Below are positions 44,804-54,112 of a stretch of DNA of 64,000 nt, piece by piece. The notes under the pieces were generated by a model. It was not told the DNA's origin and searched no databases. It saw only the letters and a program-made list of their open reading frames with translations. Numbering within the stretch: position 1 is the first letter of the stretch; each line of letters begins with the position of its first letter. The position numbers and the translations under genes are program-made. Source of the DNA: Gammaproteobacteria bacterium (GTDB taxonomy: Bacteria; Pseudomonadota; Gammaproteobacteria; Enterobacterales; Kangiellaceae); the NCBI GenBank assembly GCA_013373375.1, contig JABXHY010000009.1:186001-250000 (forward strand), in the 5' to 3' direction.

Positions 44804-45469
44804 ATGACCGAAAACCCAGCGGAACAAGCCATCACCAGCGCCGACAAAACCTTCTATCAATTAAGGCGTGACATAGTAGAAGGCGTGGTAGCCGCGGGCT
44901 CAAAATTAAGTGAAGCTGACCTGGCGGGCCGATACAACGTGAGTCGGGCTGTCATTCGAGAAGCCATCAGTCGTCTGGAGTCTTGTCATTTAATCGAACG
45001 AAAAGCCAATGTAGGAGCGAAAGTTGTCGGGTTATCCGAACAGGGGCTGACGGAACTTTATCAAGTCCGAGAATCACTCGAAGGAATGGCAGCGAGACTG
45101 GCCGCCATTAACATGACCGACGAAGAAATTGAGAAACTCCAAGACTTGTTGAGCTCTCACTTTAAAACTGTAAAAACTGGCGAAACCTATTATCAGGAAG
45201 CTGGCGACGTTGACTTTCATTACCGGATCATATTAGGCAGCAAAAATCAGCACTTGATCAATTTATTAGTGAATGGGCTTTATCATTTAATCAGAATGTA
45301 TCGAGTTCAACTGGGCATGGCAGGACCAAGAGTGACAACCGCATTTGATGAACACAAACATATTGTGCAAGCCATTGCCAACCGCGATGCAGAGCTCGCC
45401 GAAATGTTAATGCGTCGACACATTCAATACACACAACGAAATTTAGCAAGCAAACTGACTTCAAATTAA
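44804..45469 (+). CDS. GntR-family (FCD domain) regulator of the methylcitrate genes
   Basis: A 221-residue protein. ATG 44804 is preferred because the upstream TTG alternative would overlap the operator. The winged helix (about 10-75) has LSEADLAGRYNVSRAVIREA. The FCD ligand domain (about 85-210) has metal-binding candidates in DVDFHYRI and FDEHKHIVQA. It stands directly before acnD (31 bases), so it most likely controls propionate catabolism in the role of PrpR of GntR type. Confidence 0.88.
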   Translation: MTENPAEQAITSADKTFYQLRRDIVEGVVAAGSKLSEADLAGRYNVSRAVIREAISRLESCHLIERKANVGAKVVGLSEQGLTELYQVRESLEGMAARLAAINMTDEEIEKLQDLLSSHFKTVKTGETYYQEAGDVDFHYRIILGSKNQHLINLLVNGLYHLIRMYRVQLGMAGPRVTTAFDEHKHIVQAIANRDAELAEMLMRRHIQYTQRNLASKLTSN

Positions 45470-45500
45470 ATCAACTTAAACTTAACTGTAGGATTAACTT

Positions 45501-48110
45501 ATGAATACTGATCATCGTAAATCACTACCTGGCACTCAACTCGATTATTTCGATACGCGCGAAGCGGTCGAAGCAATTGAGCCCGGTGCTTATGACCAAC
45601 TTCCTTATACGTCTAAAGTTTTGGCAGAAAACTTAGTTCGACGATGCGATCCAGCGGACTTAACTGAGTCATTGAAACAGATTATTCAACGCAAACGAGA
45701 AAAAGATTTTCCTTGGTTTCCCGCTCGAGTCGTTTGTCATGATATTTTGGGACAGACAGCTCTCGTCGATTTAGCTGGATTGCGCGATGCGATAGCCGCA
45801 AAAGGTGGAGACCCAGCAAAAGTTAACCCTGTTGTTCCCACTCAACTAATTGTTGATCATTCTTTGGCTGTTGAGCACGCCGGTTACGAAAAAGATGCCT
45901 TTGAAAAAAATCGTGCGATTGAAGATCGTCGTAACGAAGATCGATTTCACTTTATTAACTGGACCAAAAAAGCATTTAAAAACGTTGACGTTATTCAACC
46001 GGGTAACGGCATCATGCATCAAATAAATTTGGAAAAAATGTCGCCGGTTGTGCACGCGCGTGATGGCGTTGCTTTTCCAGATACATTAGTCGGTACCGAC
46101 TCACATACGCCGCATGTTGATGCACTCGGTGTAATTGCTCTTGGAGTTGGTGGCTTAGAAGCAGAAAGCGTAATGCTTGGTCGTGCATCTTATATGCGTC
46201 TCCCTGATATTATCGGTGTTGAATTGACTGGCAAACCTCAGCCAGGAATTACCGCGACAGATATCGTATTAGCCCTTACGGAATTTTTACGTAACGAAAA
46301 AGTTGTTTCCAGCTATCTGGAATTTTATGGCGAAGGCGCCAATGCGCTTACGTTAGGTGACCGCGCAACTATTTCAAACATGACACCCGAGTATGGTGCA
46401 TCTGCCGCAATGTTCTATATCGATCAGCAAACAATTGATTACTTAAAACTTACCGGACGTGATGACGAGCAAGTCAAACTGGTCGAGACCTACGCAAAGC
46501 AAACAGGTTTATGGGCCGACCAAATGACACAAGCTAAATACGAGCGTGTATTAACCTTTGATATTTCATCTGTCGGTCGAAACATTGCAGGGCCATCAAA
46601 TCCGCACCGCCGTGTCGCAACCGCCGAGTTGGCAGCTCAAGGTATTACTGGTGCTGTTGAAATGCCAAGTGATGATGACTGGAGCGGAAAAATGCCCGAT
46701 GGTGCGTGTATTATTGCGGCCATTACAAGCTGCACCAATACATCGAATCCACGTAACGTTATTGCCGCAGGATTACTCGCTCGTAATGCCAATAAACTCG
46801 GCTTAAATCGACGCCCTTGGGTTAAAACATCGCTTGCTCCTGGATCGAAAGCGGTTCAACTTTATTTAGAAGAATCTGGATTAATTAACGACCTGGAAAA
46901 ACTTGGATTCGGTATCGTTGCATTTGCTTGTACCACTTGTAATGGTATGAGTGGTGTCCTTGAGCCAGAAATCCAAAAAGAAGTCGTGGATAGAGATCTT
47001 TATGCGACGGCTGTACTTTCTGGTAACCGAAACTTCGATGGCCGCATTCATCCTTATGCAAAACAGGCGTTCTTAGCTTCGCCTCCTTTAGTCGTTGCTT
47101 ACGCTATTGCTGGAACGATTCGTTTTGATATAGAAAAAGATGTGCTTGGTCACGATCAAAACGGTAATCCAATTACCTTAAAAGATTTATGGCCAAGCGA
47201 TGAAGAGATTGATGCAGTAATTGCAGAGCACGTTAAACCAGAACAATTCCGAAAAGTTTATGAACCAATGTTTGATCTTTCTGTGGATTACGGCGAGCAA
47301 ATTGACCCGCTTTATGACTGGCGCGAAATGAGTACCTATATTCGTCGACCACCCTATTGGGAAGGAGCTTTAGCGGGCGAACGAACACTTACCGGAATGC
47401 GACCGCTTGCTGTATTAGGCGATAACATTACAACCGATCACTTATCTCCTTCAAACGCAATTTTAGCGTCGAGTGCGGCTGGCGAGTATTTAGCAAAAAT
47501 GGGTTTACCAGAGGAAGACTTTAACTCTTACGCAACACATCGTGGCGACCATTTAACAGCACAACGAGCAACCTTTGCTAATCCAAAACTGTTTAATGAA
47601 ATGGTACGTGATGACAACGGCGAAGTTAAACAAGGGTCATTCGCAAGACTTGAGCCAGAAAATCAAGAAATGCGCATGTGGGAAGCCATTGAAACCTATA
47701 TGGAACGCAAACAACCGTTAATTATTGTCGCGGGTGCTGATTACGGACAAGGTTCGTCTCGCGACTGGGCGGCAAAAGGTGTTCGACTTGCGGGTGTTCA
47801 AGCAATTGTCGCGGAAGGTTTCGAACGCATTCACAGAACCAATTTAATCGGCATGGGTGTTCTACCACTCGAATTTACCAACAACGAAACTCGCCACACT
47901 TACAACATTGATGGTACCGAAACGTTTGATGTTAAGGGAGAGGTTGCACCAGGTGCTGCATTAACGTTAATTATTCATCGCAAAAATGGTGAGCAAGTTG
48001 AAGTGCCTGTGAAATGTCGACTGGATACTGCAGAAGAAGTTTCTATTTATTCTGCTGGTGGTGTTTTACAACGCTTCGCAAAAGATTTCTTAGAATCTGA
48101 AGCTGCCTAA
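45501..48110 (+). CDS. acnD: Fe/S-dependent 2-methylcitrate dehydratase AcnD
   Basis: An 869-residue aconitase-family enzyme that converts 2-methylcitrate to 2-methylaconitate. The cluster cysteines are in AAITSCTNTSNPRN and ACTTCNGMSG. The swivel domain at the C-terminus has GADYGQGSSRDWAAKG. Its size and its direct coupling to prpF (20 bases) separate it from housekeeping AcnA. The preceding GGATTAACTT is a weak ribosome-binding site. Confidence 0.93.
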   Translation: MNTDHRKSLPGTQLDYFDTREAVEAIEPGAYDQLPYTSKVLAENLVRRCDPADLTESLKQIIQRKREKDFPWFPARVVCHDILGQTALVDLAGLRDAIAAKGGDPAKVNPVVPTQLIVDHSLAVEHAGYEKDAFEKNRAIEDRRNEDRFHFINWTKKAFKNVDVIQPGNGIMHQINLEKMSPVVHARDGVAFPDTLVGTDSHTPHVDALGVIALGVGGLEAESVMLGRASYMRLPDIIGVELTGKPQPGITATDIVLALTEFLRNEKVVSSYLEFYGEGANALTLGDRATISNMTPEYGASAAMFYIDQQTIDYLKLTGRDDEQVKLVETYAKQTGLWADQMTQAKYERVLTFDISSVGRNIAGPSNPHRRVATAELAAQGITGAVEMPSDDDWSGKMPDGACIIAAITSCTNTSNPRNVIAAGLLARNANKLGLNRRPWVKTSLAPGSKAVQLYLEESGLINDLEKLGFGIVAFACTTCNGMSGVLEPEIQKEVVDRDLYATAVLSGNRNFDGRIHPYAKQAFLASPPLVVAYAIAGTIRFDIEKDVLGHDQNGNPITLKDLWPSDEEIDAVIAEHVKPEQFRKVYEPMFDLSVDYGEQIDPLYDWREMSTYIRRPPYWEGALAGERTLTGMRPLAVLGDNITTDHLSPSNAILASSAAGEYLAKMGLPEEDFNSYATHRGDHLTAQRATFANPKLFNEMVRDDNGEVKQGSFARLEPENQEMRMWEAIETYMERKQPLIIVAGADYGQGSSRDWAAKGVRLAGVQAIVAEGFERIHRTNLIGMGVLPLEFTNNETRHTYNIDGTETFDVKGEVAPGAALTLIIHRKNGEQVEVPVKCRLDTAEEVSIYSAGGVLQRFAKDFLESEAA

Positions 48111-48130
48111 TAGACGATAAGGAGATCACA

Positions 48131-49303
48131 ATGGCATTCGCACCACAAATCAAAATCCCCGCAACTTATATGCGGGGAGGCACCAGTAAAGGTGTATTTT
48201 TTAACCTAACTGATTTACCAGAACATGCTCAGGTTGCAGGCGAAGCGCGTGATAAAATTTTATTGCGAGTTATCGGCAGTCCTGACCCTTATGGCAAACA
48301 TACTGACGGCATGGGCGGCGCAACGTCGAGTACCAGTAAAACCGTTATTCTTTCAAAAAGCGATCAACCCGATCACGATGTGAATTATTTATTTGGTCAA
48401 GTTGCGATTGATAATGCGTTTATCGACTGGAGTGGTAACTGCGGTAATTTAACCGCAGCAGTGGGTTCTTTTGCAATATCAAGTGGCTTAGTGAGTGCTG
48501 AACGCATTCCAGAAAATGGAGTTTGTGAAGTACGCATTTGGCAAGCCAATATTAAAAAAACCATTATCGCTCATGTGCCGATCACCAATGGTGAAGTTCA
48601 GGAAACAGGCGACTTTGAACTCGACGGAGTCACTTTCCCTGCTGCCGAAGTTCAAATAGATTTCGTTGATCCTGCCGATGCCGAAGGCTCGATGTTTCCG
48701 ACTGGAATCCTGGTTGATGATCTTGAGGTTCCAAATATTGGTACTTTTAAAGCAACTATGATCAATGCTGGCATTCCAACTATTTTTTTAAACGCAGATG
48801 AAATCGGCTACAGCGGTTGTGAATTACAAGAAGCCATTAACAATGATGCCGATGCTTTACAGAAGTTTGAAACCATTCGTGCTTATGGCGCAATTAAAAT
48901 GGGTTTAATTGAATCAGTTGCTGAAGCGGTCAGCCGACAGCACACACCAAAAATAGCGTTTGTCGCTCCGCCCAAAGCATATGCATCATCGAGTGGGAAG
49001 TCGATTGGTGAAAATGACATCGATTTAAATGTACGTGCACTCTCGATGGGAAAACTGCATCACGCCATGATGGGCACAGCAGCTGTTGCAATCGCAACAG
49101 CTGCCGTCATTCCTGGTACATTGGTCAACCTTGCTGCTGGCGGTGGTGAAAGAGAGTTCGTTACTTTTGGTCACCCTTCAGGGACATTAAAAGTTGGCGC
49201 TGAGGCGTCACAACAAGAAGGTGTTTGGCAGGTCAATAAAGTGAGCATGAGTCGAAGCGCACGAGTATTAATGGAAGGCAATGTGCGAGTACCGGTCGAG
49301 TAA
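48131..49303 (+). CDS. prpF: 2-methylaconitate cis-trans isomerase PrpF
   Basis: A 390-residue protein of the PrpF family: MRGGTSKGVFFNLTDLP at the start, DGMGGATSSTSKTVIL and DWSGNCGNLTAAVG, where Cys and Lys residues shape the active site. It isomerises the AcnD product so that the second hydration can proceed. AAGGAG precedes the start. A bidirectional terminator follows at 49324. Confidence 0.94.
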   Translation: MAFAPQIKIPATYMRGGTSKGVFFNLTDLPEHAQVAGEARDKILLRVIGSPDPYGKHTDGMGGATSSTSKTVILSKSDQPDHDVNYLFGQVAIDNAFIDWSGNCGNLTAAVGSFAISSGLVSAERIPENGVCEVRIWQANIKKTIIAHVPITNGEVQETGDFELDGVTFPAAEVQIDFVDPADAEGSMFPTGILVDDLEVPNIGTFKATMINAGIPTIFLNADEIGYSGCELQEAINNDADALQKFETIRAYGAIKMGLIESVAEAVSRQHTPKIAFVAPPKAYASSSGKSIGENDIDLNVRALSMGKLHHAMMGTAAVAIATAAVIPGTLVNLAAGGGEREFVTFGHPSGTLKVGAEASQQEGVWQVNKVSMSRSARVLMEGNVRVPVE

Positions 49304-49323
49304 ATACTTGTTGCGTCTTCAAC

Positions 49324-49354
49324 AAAAAAGCAGCTCACTTAGAGCTGCTTTTTT
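49324..49354. terminator. bidirectional rho-independent terminator
   Basis: Stem GCAGCTC / GAGCTGC with a five-base loop, preceded by six A and followed by six T. It ends the prpF transcript and can also serve the convergent propeller-cytochrome gene. Confidence 0.9.
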
Positions 49355-49367
49355 ATAAATCCAGTTA

Positions 49368-49402
49368 ACTTGATCAAAACATGCGAATCGTTTTGATCAA
49401 GT
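49368..49402. terminator. 13-base perfect inverted repeat near the propeller-cytochrome stop
   Basis: ACTTGATCAAAAC and GTTTTGATCAAGT flank nine bases. It lies eight bases beyond the stop of the minus-strand gene. It may be part of its terminator or a 3' stabilising hairpin. Confidence 0.55.
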
Positions 49403-49410
49403 CACGTCAT

Positions 49411-52400
49411 CTAATCAATCTTAAAAAACGCATTGGTAGTACTAAACGCAAATCCACCTGCGTGATACACAGCTGTAATGCGATAACAACCAGCTTGGTT
49501 CGGATCAAATCCGCCAACATCACCACCATTTTCTTCAGTAATGTCGAGAACTTCATCTAATACCTGATCGATGAATACCGGAGCGTTTAAATAAAGACCG
49601 TTAAAGGGTGAAAATCCATTTCGTGTCACCGCCCAGTAAGTGGTTCCTGAAGAAACTCGATAGCCACCTGGAGCAGCTTGATCTTGCTCAATGACAGATT
49701 CAGGAGAAGTAATGAATACCGAGACGCCATTACCATTATCCCAATTGACACCGAAAGAACCATTGTCATTGATTTCAACTAAACCATTGTCATTGGGTTC
49801 GCTGGTGCAATTATCTGGAATATTAATAACGTCTTTCGCTTTTATTCTCCAGGTTACATCTTCCTCAAACCAGGTCGATAAAACTTTCGAGTCTCCATTA
49901 GCCAAAACCGCTTCTATATGAGTTCCATCGTCGCTTGGAATTGGAGGAGGAGGATCTTGGTTTACAACTTCTAAAGGATAAAGATCCGCTATTCCATCAC
50001 CGTCACGGTCAATAAGCTTAGATTTCATACCAGCAGTATCAGCTAACGCCAAAGGACCCGCAGGAATACCCAGTCGACCCGTCGTTAAAACATCACCATC
50101 AATTACACCAACGATACGTTCGATATTACTACCGGTTTCATTATCAAAATATTTAACATCCAATGCTATACCCGACGGTGTCATTTCAACAGTAAATGGT
50201 TCTGCTACAACTGCTGTGTGTGTAGGACTAATTCCTGAAGGTCGCGAAAGATCAACATGTGGAAAATCAACTAACCACTCGTAGGCTTTACCTGGATCCA
50301 ATACAACCGTTGGTTTCTTCGCTGTTTTGAATGAAATAAGTTGGTTATCACCTATTTTCATTTCGTTATAAGCTTCAAAATCCTGTTCAATTGAAATGGA
50401 ATATTGTTTATCGTAATCCAACAAAGCTTTAGGTTTAATAATGATCTCATTGCGAGTGATTTCAATATCAGAGTCCACTGAGTTTCCGTATCCATCAAGC
50501 AATTTAACATGCCCAATATTCTGCTGTTGTTGCCATACACTGTGAGAAAATTCTAGTTTAATCGGTTGGTCAACCGCGGCAGCATTTTCATTGGCTTTTG
50601 GAGAAGAGTGCAATAAAAAGAAACGTCGGCTAGTTATTTCAGCCACGTAACGCGTTAATTTATTGAGTTCGCTATCACTTAAATTAACGTGGCTCCAATC
50701 TTTTGCCATACGTTCAACGGATTCTGTCAATGTCATATCATCGCCACGCTTACCCCAGGTACCACGACGATAAGTAGAGATTAAAGTAGTCGTATCCGAT
50801 AACGTCTTACCTTCTGGATCAAGGTAACGTTCATTATTGGTATAAATATTACCCGCGTGACAATCACGACAACCAACGCTATCAAAAATGTCGCGTCCTT
50901 CTAGAGCAACGGTTGATAAACTACCGTCTCGTTCTGTCCAGTCATTGGCTGGTGGAGGCGCCATAACACCCGACATATATTCATATAAACCGTTAAATTC
51001 TTCTTTAGTCGGCTTTCGACCCACACTCGCATTTCCTGAAAGAGCATAACCTTCGATACTGGTCACATTACCGTTCCAGGTCATTGGCGCCGTTCCTTCC
51101 ATCCAGATTAAAGGTTTAGCAGTAACAGGTTCGCCTGCAGCACCATTTAACCAAACTAAAGTATCGATCTCTCCATCAACATGACAAGTATTACATCCTC
51201 GATCGATGCCAACACCAATACCCGTGTTAGTGAAATATCGTTGGCCATGTGCCATGCCCGGCGTTCTTGGATCTTCTGCAGTTTGAACACTGGCAATGGT
51301 GCCACTTTGATCCATGCGAGTTTTTGCTAAGTTGAATCCTTGTGAGTTATGAACATAAATATTGTTGGCATTATCAATTAACAGTCCTCGAGGTCGACCT
51401 TCACCACTTGGAACTCGGTTAATTTCAGTCATAGTTTCGGCATCAATTTCAATGACGGATTCATAAGCTTCAGACACAACGTACACACGACCATTTTGAT
51501 AGGTTAATCCAAACAAATTGAACGCTGCATTTTCAGGAACACCAACACCTGTTTGACGATAAAGATCGATTCGACCAACAATTGTTTTTGATTCCAAGTC
51601 AATTTTAATAACTTCATCTGCAAAGCTAACTTGAGCAGGGTTAAAAATACCCGTGTCATTAAAACCTTGTGTAATTGATACAAATAAATATTTATTATCA
51701 TCTGAAACAGACATTGAACGAATTATGTTTCCATAATCGATAAAAGTGTATTCAACTGATAAAGAATCCAAGTCAATCATCGTAATGTCTTTTTCTGCTT
51801 CAACAGGGTCATTATCATAATCAACCCGGTTTGGCGTACCAGAACGATAAGATCCTACAAATAATTTTTTATCATCGGAACTTATTGCGAGTGCTTTTGG
51901 AAATGCACCAACAGAGATTTTTTTAATTACTTTTCGAGACGCGAGATCAATTACCGCAAGCTGTCCTGAAGTCGACAGTGTTACATAAGCAAAGTGCCCA
52001 TTGCTTGAAAGCACTATATTACTTGGCTCGTCGCCGACCCAAAGCGACTCTTCCACTCGTCGTGTAATTGGGTTAATGAATCCGACAGTGTCATCGGCCA
52101 TATTCACAACTATGGGAAACGTTGTATTTTTATTGTTAGCAATCGCTACCGGCCACTGTCCTGTGTGTATTTCGCTGATTTTCTCCATCGTATTAGGATT
52201 TATGCGACTAACCGATGCCCGGTTGTTATTGGCAACCCACACTTCGTTACCAACAAATGTTAATGAGCGACTTGGGTAATAATTATAATGCTCGTAGGCT
52301 AACTCATTATCTTCAACATTGATGGTAAAAAACTCTTTGGTTCCCCAAAGTTTAAAATAATAAGTGCCAGCGATCGGAGCTGTAAAAGTTGTAAATTCAC

Positions 52401-52740
52401 CATCTTTTACGGGAAGGTTAGTATTCGACTGTGGTGATTTTTTAAGATACCAAAAAGCTTTACCACAGCTACTGTTTTGAGCAAGCTTAGGTAAATGATA
52501 AGCCTTTGCGAGTGGAAATCGAGTTTTGCCTTGCAGTTCTAAGGTGTTGTCAATACAACCTTCCATCGGTTTATTGGTTAGAAAGAAAAACAACTCTCTA
52601 AACGAATTAGCGACAGAATGGTCAGCCACTTTCAATAGTCGCTGAAACATATTATCCGGTTTTTGTAATTTTTGATCGGCAAAAACCGAGTTACTCATTA
52701 CCAGCATCAAAATCGATACTGTGCCTATCAACGAGCGCAT
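49411..52740 (-). CDS. exported YVTN beta-propeller / di-heme cytochrome c protein
   Basis: An 1109-residue protein with a signal peptide (to about residue 21) and AGGGGG before the start. A short N-terminal domain is followed by YVTN/NHL-type propeller blades (about 150-480; VAYVTLSTSGQLAVIDLASR-like motifs). Two heme-binding CxxCH sites follow, CNTCH (Cys516, Cys519, His520) and CRDCH (Cys624, Cys627, His628), an SbsA-type Ig domain (about 715-800), and a C-terminal beta region of about 280 residues with calcium-loop-like DRDGDGIADLYP. It is probably a periplasmic or surface redox protein. The electron partner is unknown. Confidence 0.85.
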   Translation of the reverse strand: MRSLIGTVSILMLVMSNSVFADQKLQKPDNMFQRLLKVADHSVANSFRELFFFLTNKPMEGCIDNTLELQGKTRFPLAKAYHLPKLAQNSSCGKAFWYLKKSPQSNTNLPVKDGEFTTFTAPIAGTYYFKLWGTKEFFTINVEDNELAYEHYNYYPSRSLTFVGNEVWVANNNRASVSRINPNTMEKISEIHTGQWPVAIANNKNTTFPIVVNMADDTVGFINPITRRVEESLWVGDEPSNIVLSSNGHFAYVTLSTSGQLAVIDLASRKVIKKISVGAFPKALAISSDDKKLFVGSYRSGTPNRVDYDNDPVEAEKDITMIDLDSLSVEYTFIDYGNIIRSMSVSDDNKYLFVSITQGFNDTGIFNPAQVSFADEVIKIDLESKTIVGRIDLYRQTGVGVPENAAFNLFGLTYQNGRVYVVSEAYESVIEIDAETMTEINRVPSGEGRPRGLLIDNANNIYVHNSQGFNLAKTRMDQSGTIASVQTAEDPRTPGMAHGQRYFTNTGIGVGIDRGCNTCHVDGEIDTLVWLNGAAGEPVTAKPLIWMEGTAPMTWNGNVTSIEGYALSGNASVGRKPTKEEFNGLYEYMSGVMAPPPANDWTERDGSLSTVALEGRDIFDSVGCRDCHAGNIYTNNERYLDPEGKTLSDTTTLISTYRRGTWGKRGDDMTLTESVERMAKDWSHVNLSDSELNKLTRYVAEITSRRFFLLHSSPKANENAAAVDQPIKLEFSHSVWQQQQNIGHVKLLDGYGNSVDSDIEITRNEIIIKPKALLDYDKQYSISIEQDFEAYNEMKIGDNQLISFKTAKKPTVVLDPGKAYEWLVDFPHVDLSRPSGISPTHTAVVAEPFTVEMTPSGIALDVKYFDNETGSNIERIVGVIDGDVLTTGRLGIPAGPLALADTAGMKSKLIDRDGDGIADLYPLEVVNQDPPPPIPSDDGTHIEAVLANGDSKVLSTWFEEDVTWRIKAKDVINIPDNCTSEPNDNGLVEINDNGSFGVNWDNGNGVSVFITSPESVIEQDQAAPGGYRVSSGTTYWAVTRNGFSPFNGLYLNAPVFIDQVLDEVLDITEENGGDVGGFDPNQAGCYRITAVYHAGGFAFSTTNAFFKID

Positions 52741-53127
52741 ACCTACCCCCTGTATTTCTAATTAATATTATTGGTCGCTTTCGGCATTGGTAATTTTTGA
52801 TACGGCTACCTACCAAAACGAACGAAGTTAAAATCTAGGATGGTTAATTATTTGGGGTATATGTATAGACAACTAACATGGTTGAACAATTAAAAACTCA
52901 TCATTAAGAAATTCATGAGCTTCAGTTGTGAACACAATTACCGGACTTTCTTAAAAACCCTAAATTGTGCTCGATTGTATAGTTAATAAGATTGAGGAAC
53001 TTGCCGGAACGTTTAGTTTTCTATTCAGGAAGTCTCATTGAGATATCATATTTCATAAGGCGATACAAACAGAGCCGTTTAACCTCTTTGTACCGCGGAT
53101 ACACAAGGATTGTCTTTAACTGTCCAG
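52741..53127. other. non-coding stretch upstream of the propeller-cytochrome gene
   Basis: There is no gene in these 387 bases. The right end is the 3' region of the lipoprotein gene and the left end the leader of the large exported protein. No terminator or operator was recognised. Confidence 0.5.
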
Positions 53128-53916
53128 TTAATAATATTTCGCTTGTTTAGTTTCAAACTTATCTTGATAAAACATGATGCAATAACTTAATGCCGCAGTT
53201 AGACCTTGCTCAGGTGTGTTTTTGCCATTAACTAGCCATAAGGTCGCACGACTCACAATAGACATCACACCATATTCTTCACCTTTCACTCCGTTAAAAT
53301 AAAATCCTGATAATTCGTCTGTTCGCTCGACCTCAATGATCTCTTTTCCATCTCTTTCACCATATTGCTTCACAACATAACTGGGGTGAATGGAAATCGT
53401 CAGATTCGAATCAAGCTTATTGTCGTAATGCTTTCTAAAGTTAAATTGGTTAAACCGATGAAAACTAAACTGATACATCCCGAACTCAGTGCTTTTTAAA
53501 TCACACCTTACCGCTTGTCTAAAATTTGAGTCAGTTTCAATAAATAAAATACCTGCTGATTTTTCATACCGTGTATATCGGCAGTAGACAGTCCAGTCCA
53601 TCGGATTTATTCGCTCTTTCGATGTTAATTGAAACCCGAATGTCTGTTCGTACTCGATTTTTTCATAGCCATAGAGCTTACCCAGTTTAAGTCTGTCTCT
53701 ATTTTTATCGAGTGAACTTTTTTTGAAATTAGATAGAACATACGGCCCCACTGATCGCTCAGAGTCACTGTCAAAAAAGGAAAAGTCAGGCCATTTCATT
53801 TTGATTTTAGTCGAGTTGTCTTCCAGAGACTTGGGAACTAAAGCTTCTTGATGCTTGATGATGTAGCAGCCAGGCAATAGAAGTGGCAATAAAAATATTA
53901 GTAGAATCCGTTTCAT
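53128..53916 (-). CDS. hypothetical lipoprotein
   Basis: A 262-residue protein. ATG 53916 begins a lipoprotein signal, MKRILLIFLLPLLLPGC, with LPGC as lipobox. The mature part has mixed beta strands with no recognised domain. DWTVYCRYTRYEK and VRCDL suggest a disulfide-containing fold. The ribosome-binding site is weak. It lies 196 bases from the glycosyltransferase gene on the same strand, but a common operon is unclear. Confidence 0.7.
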   Translation of the reverse strand: MKRILLIFLLPLLLPGCYIIKHQEALVPKSLEDNSTKIKMKWPDFSFFDSDSERSVGPYVLSNFKKSSLDKNRDRLKLGKLYGYEKIEYEQTFGFQLTSKERINPMDWTVYCRYTRYEKSAGILFIETDSNFRQAVRCDLKSTEFGMYQFSFHRFNQFNFRKHYDNKLDSNLTISIHPSYVVKQYGERDGKEIIEVERTDELSGFYFNGVKGEEYGVMSIVSRATLWLVNGKNTPEQGLTAALSYCIMFYQDKFETKQAKYY

Positions 53917-54112
53917 AAGTTTTGCAGTTTTGTGCAATTAATAAATACGTGCCTGCACTATATTTAAGGTTACCTTACCAGTACCTGAACGGCATAATAA
54001 ATGATGTATAAAGACTAGTTAATGTGACGATCAAGTTTTAATTGCGACGAGTGGCAGCATTGTCTGATTGACTAAACTAACAATGCAGACCACTCGTTTA
54101 TTCAAAACTTAA

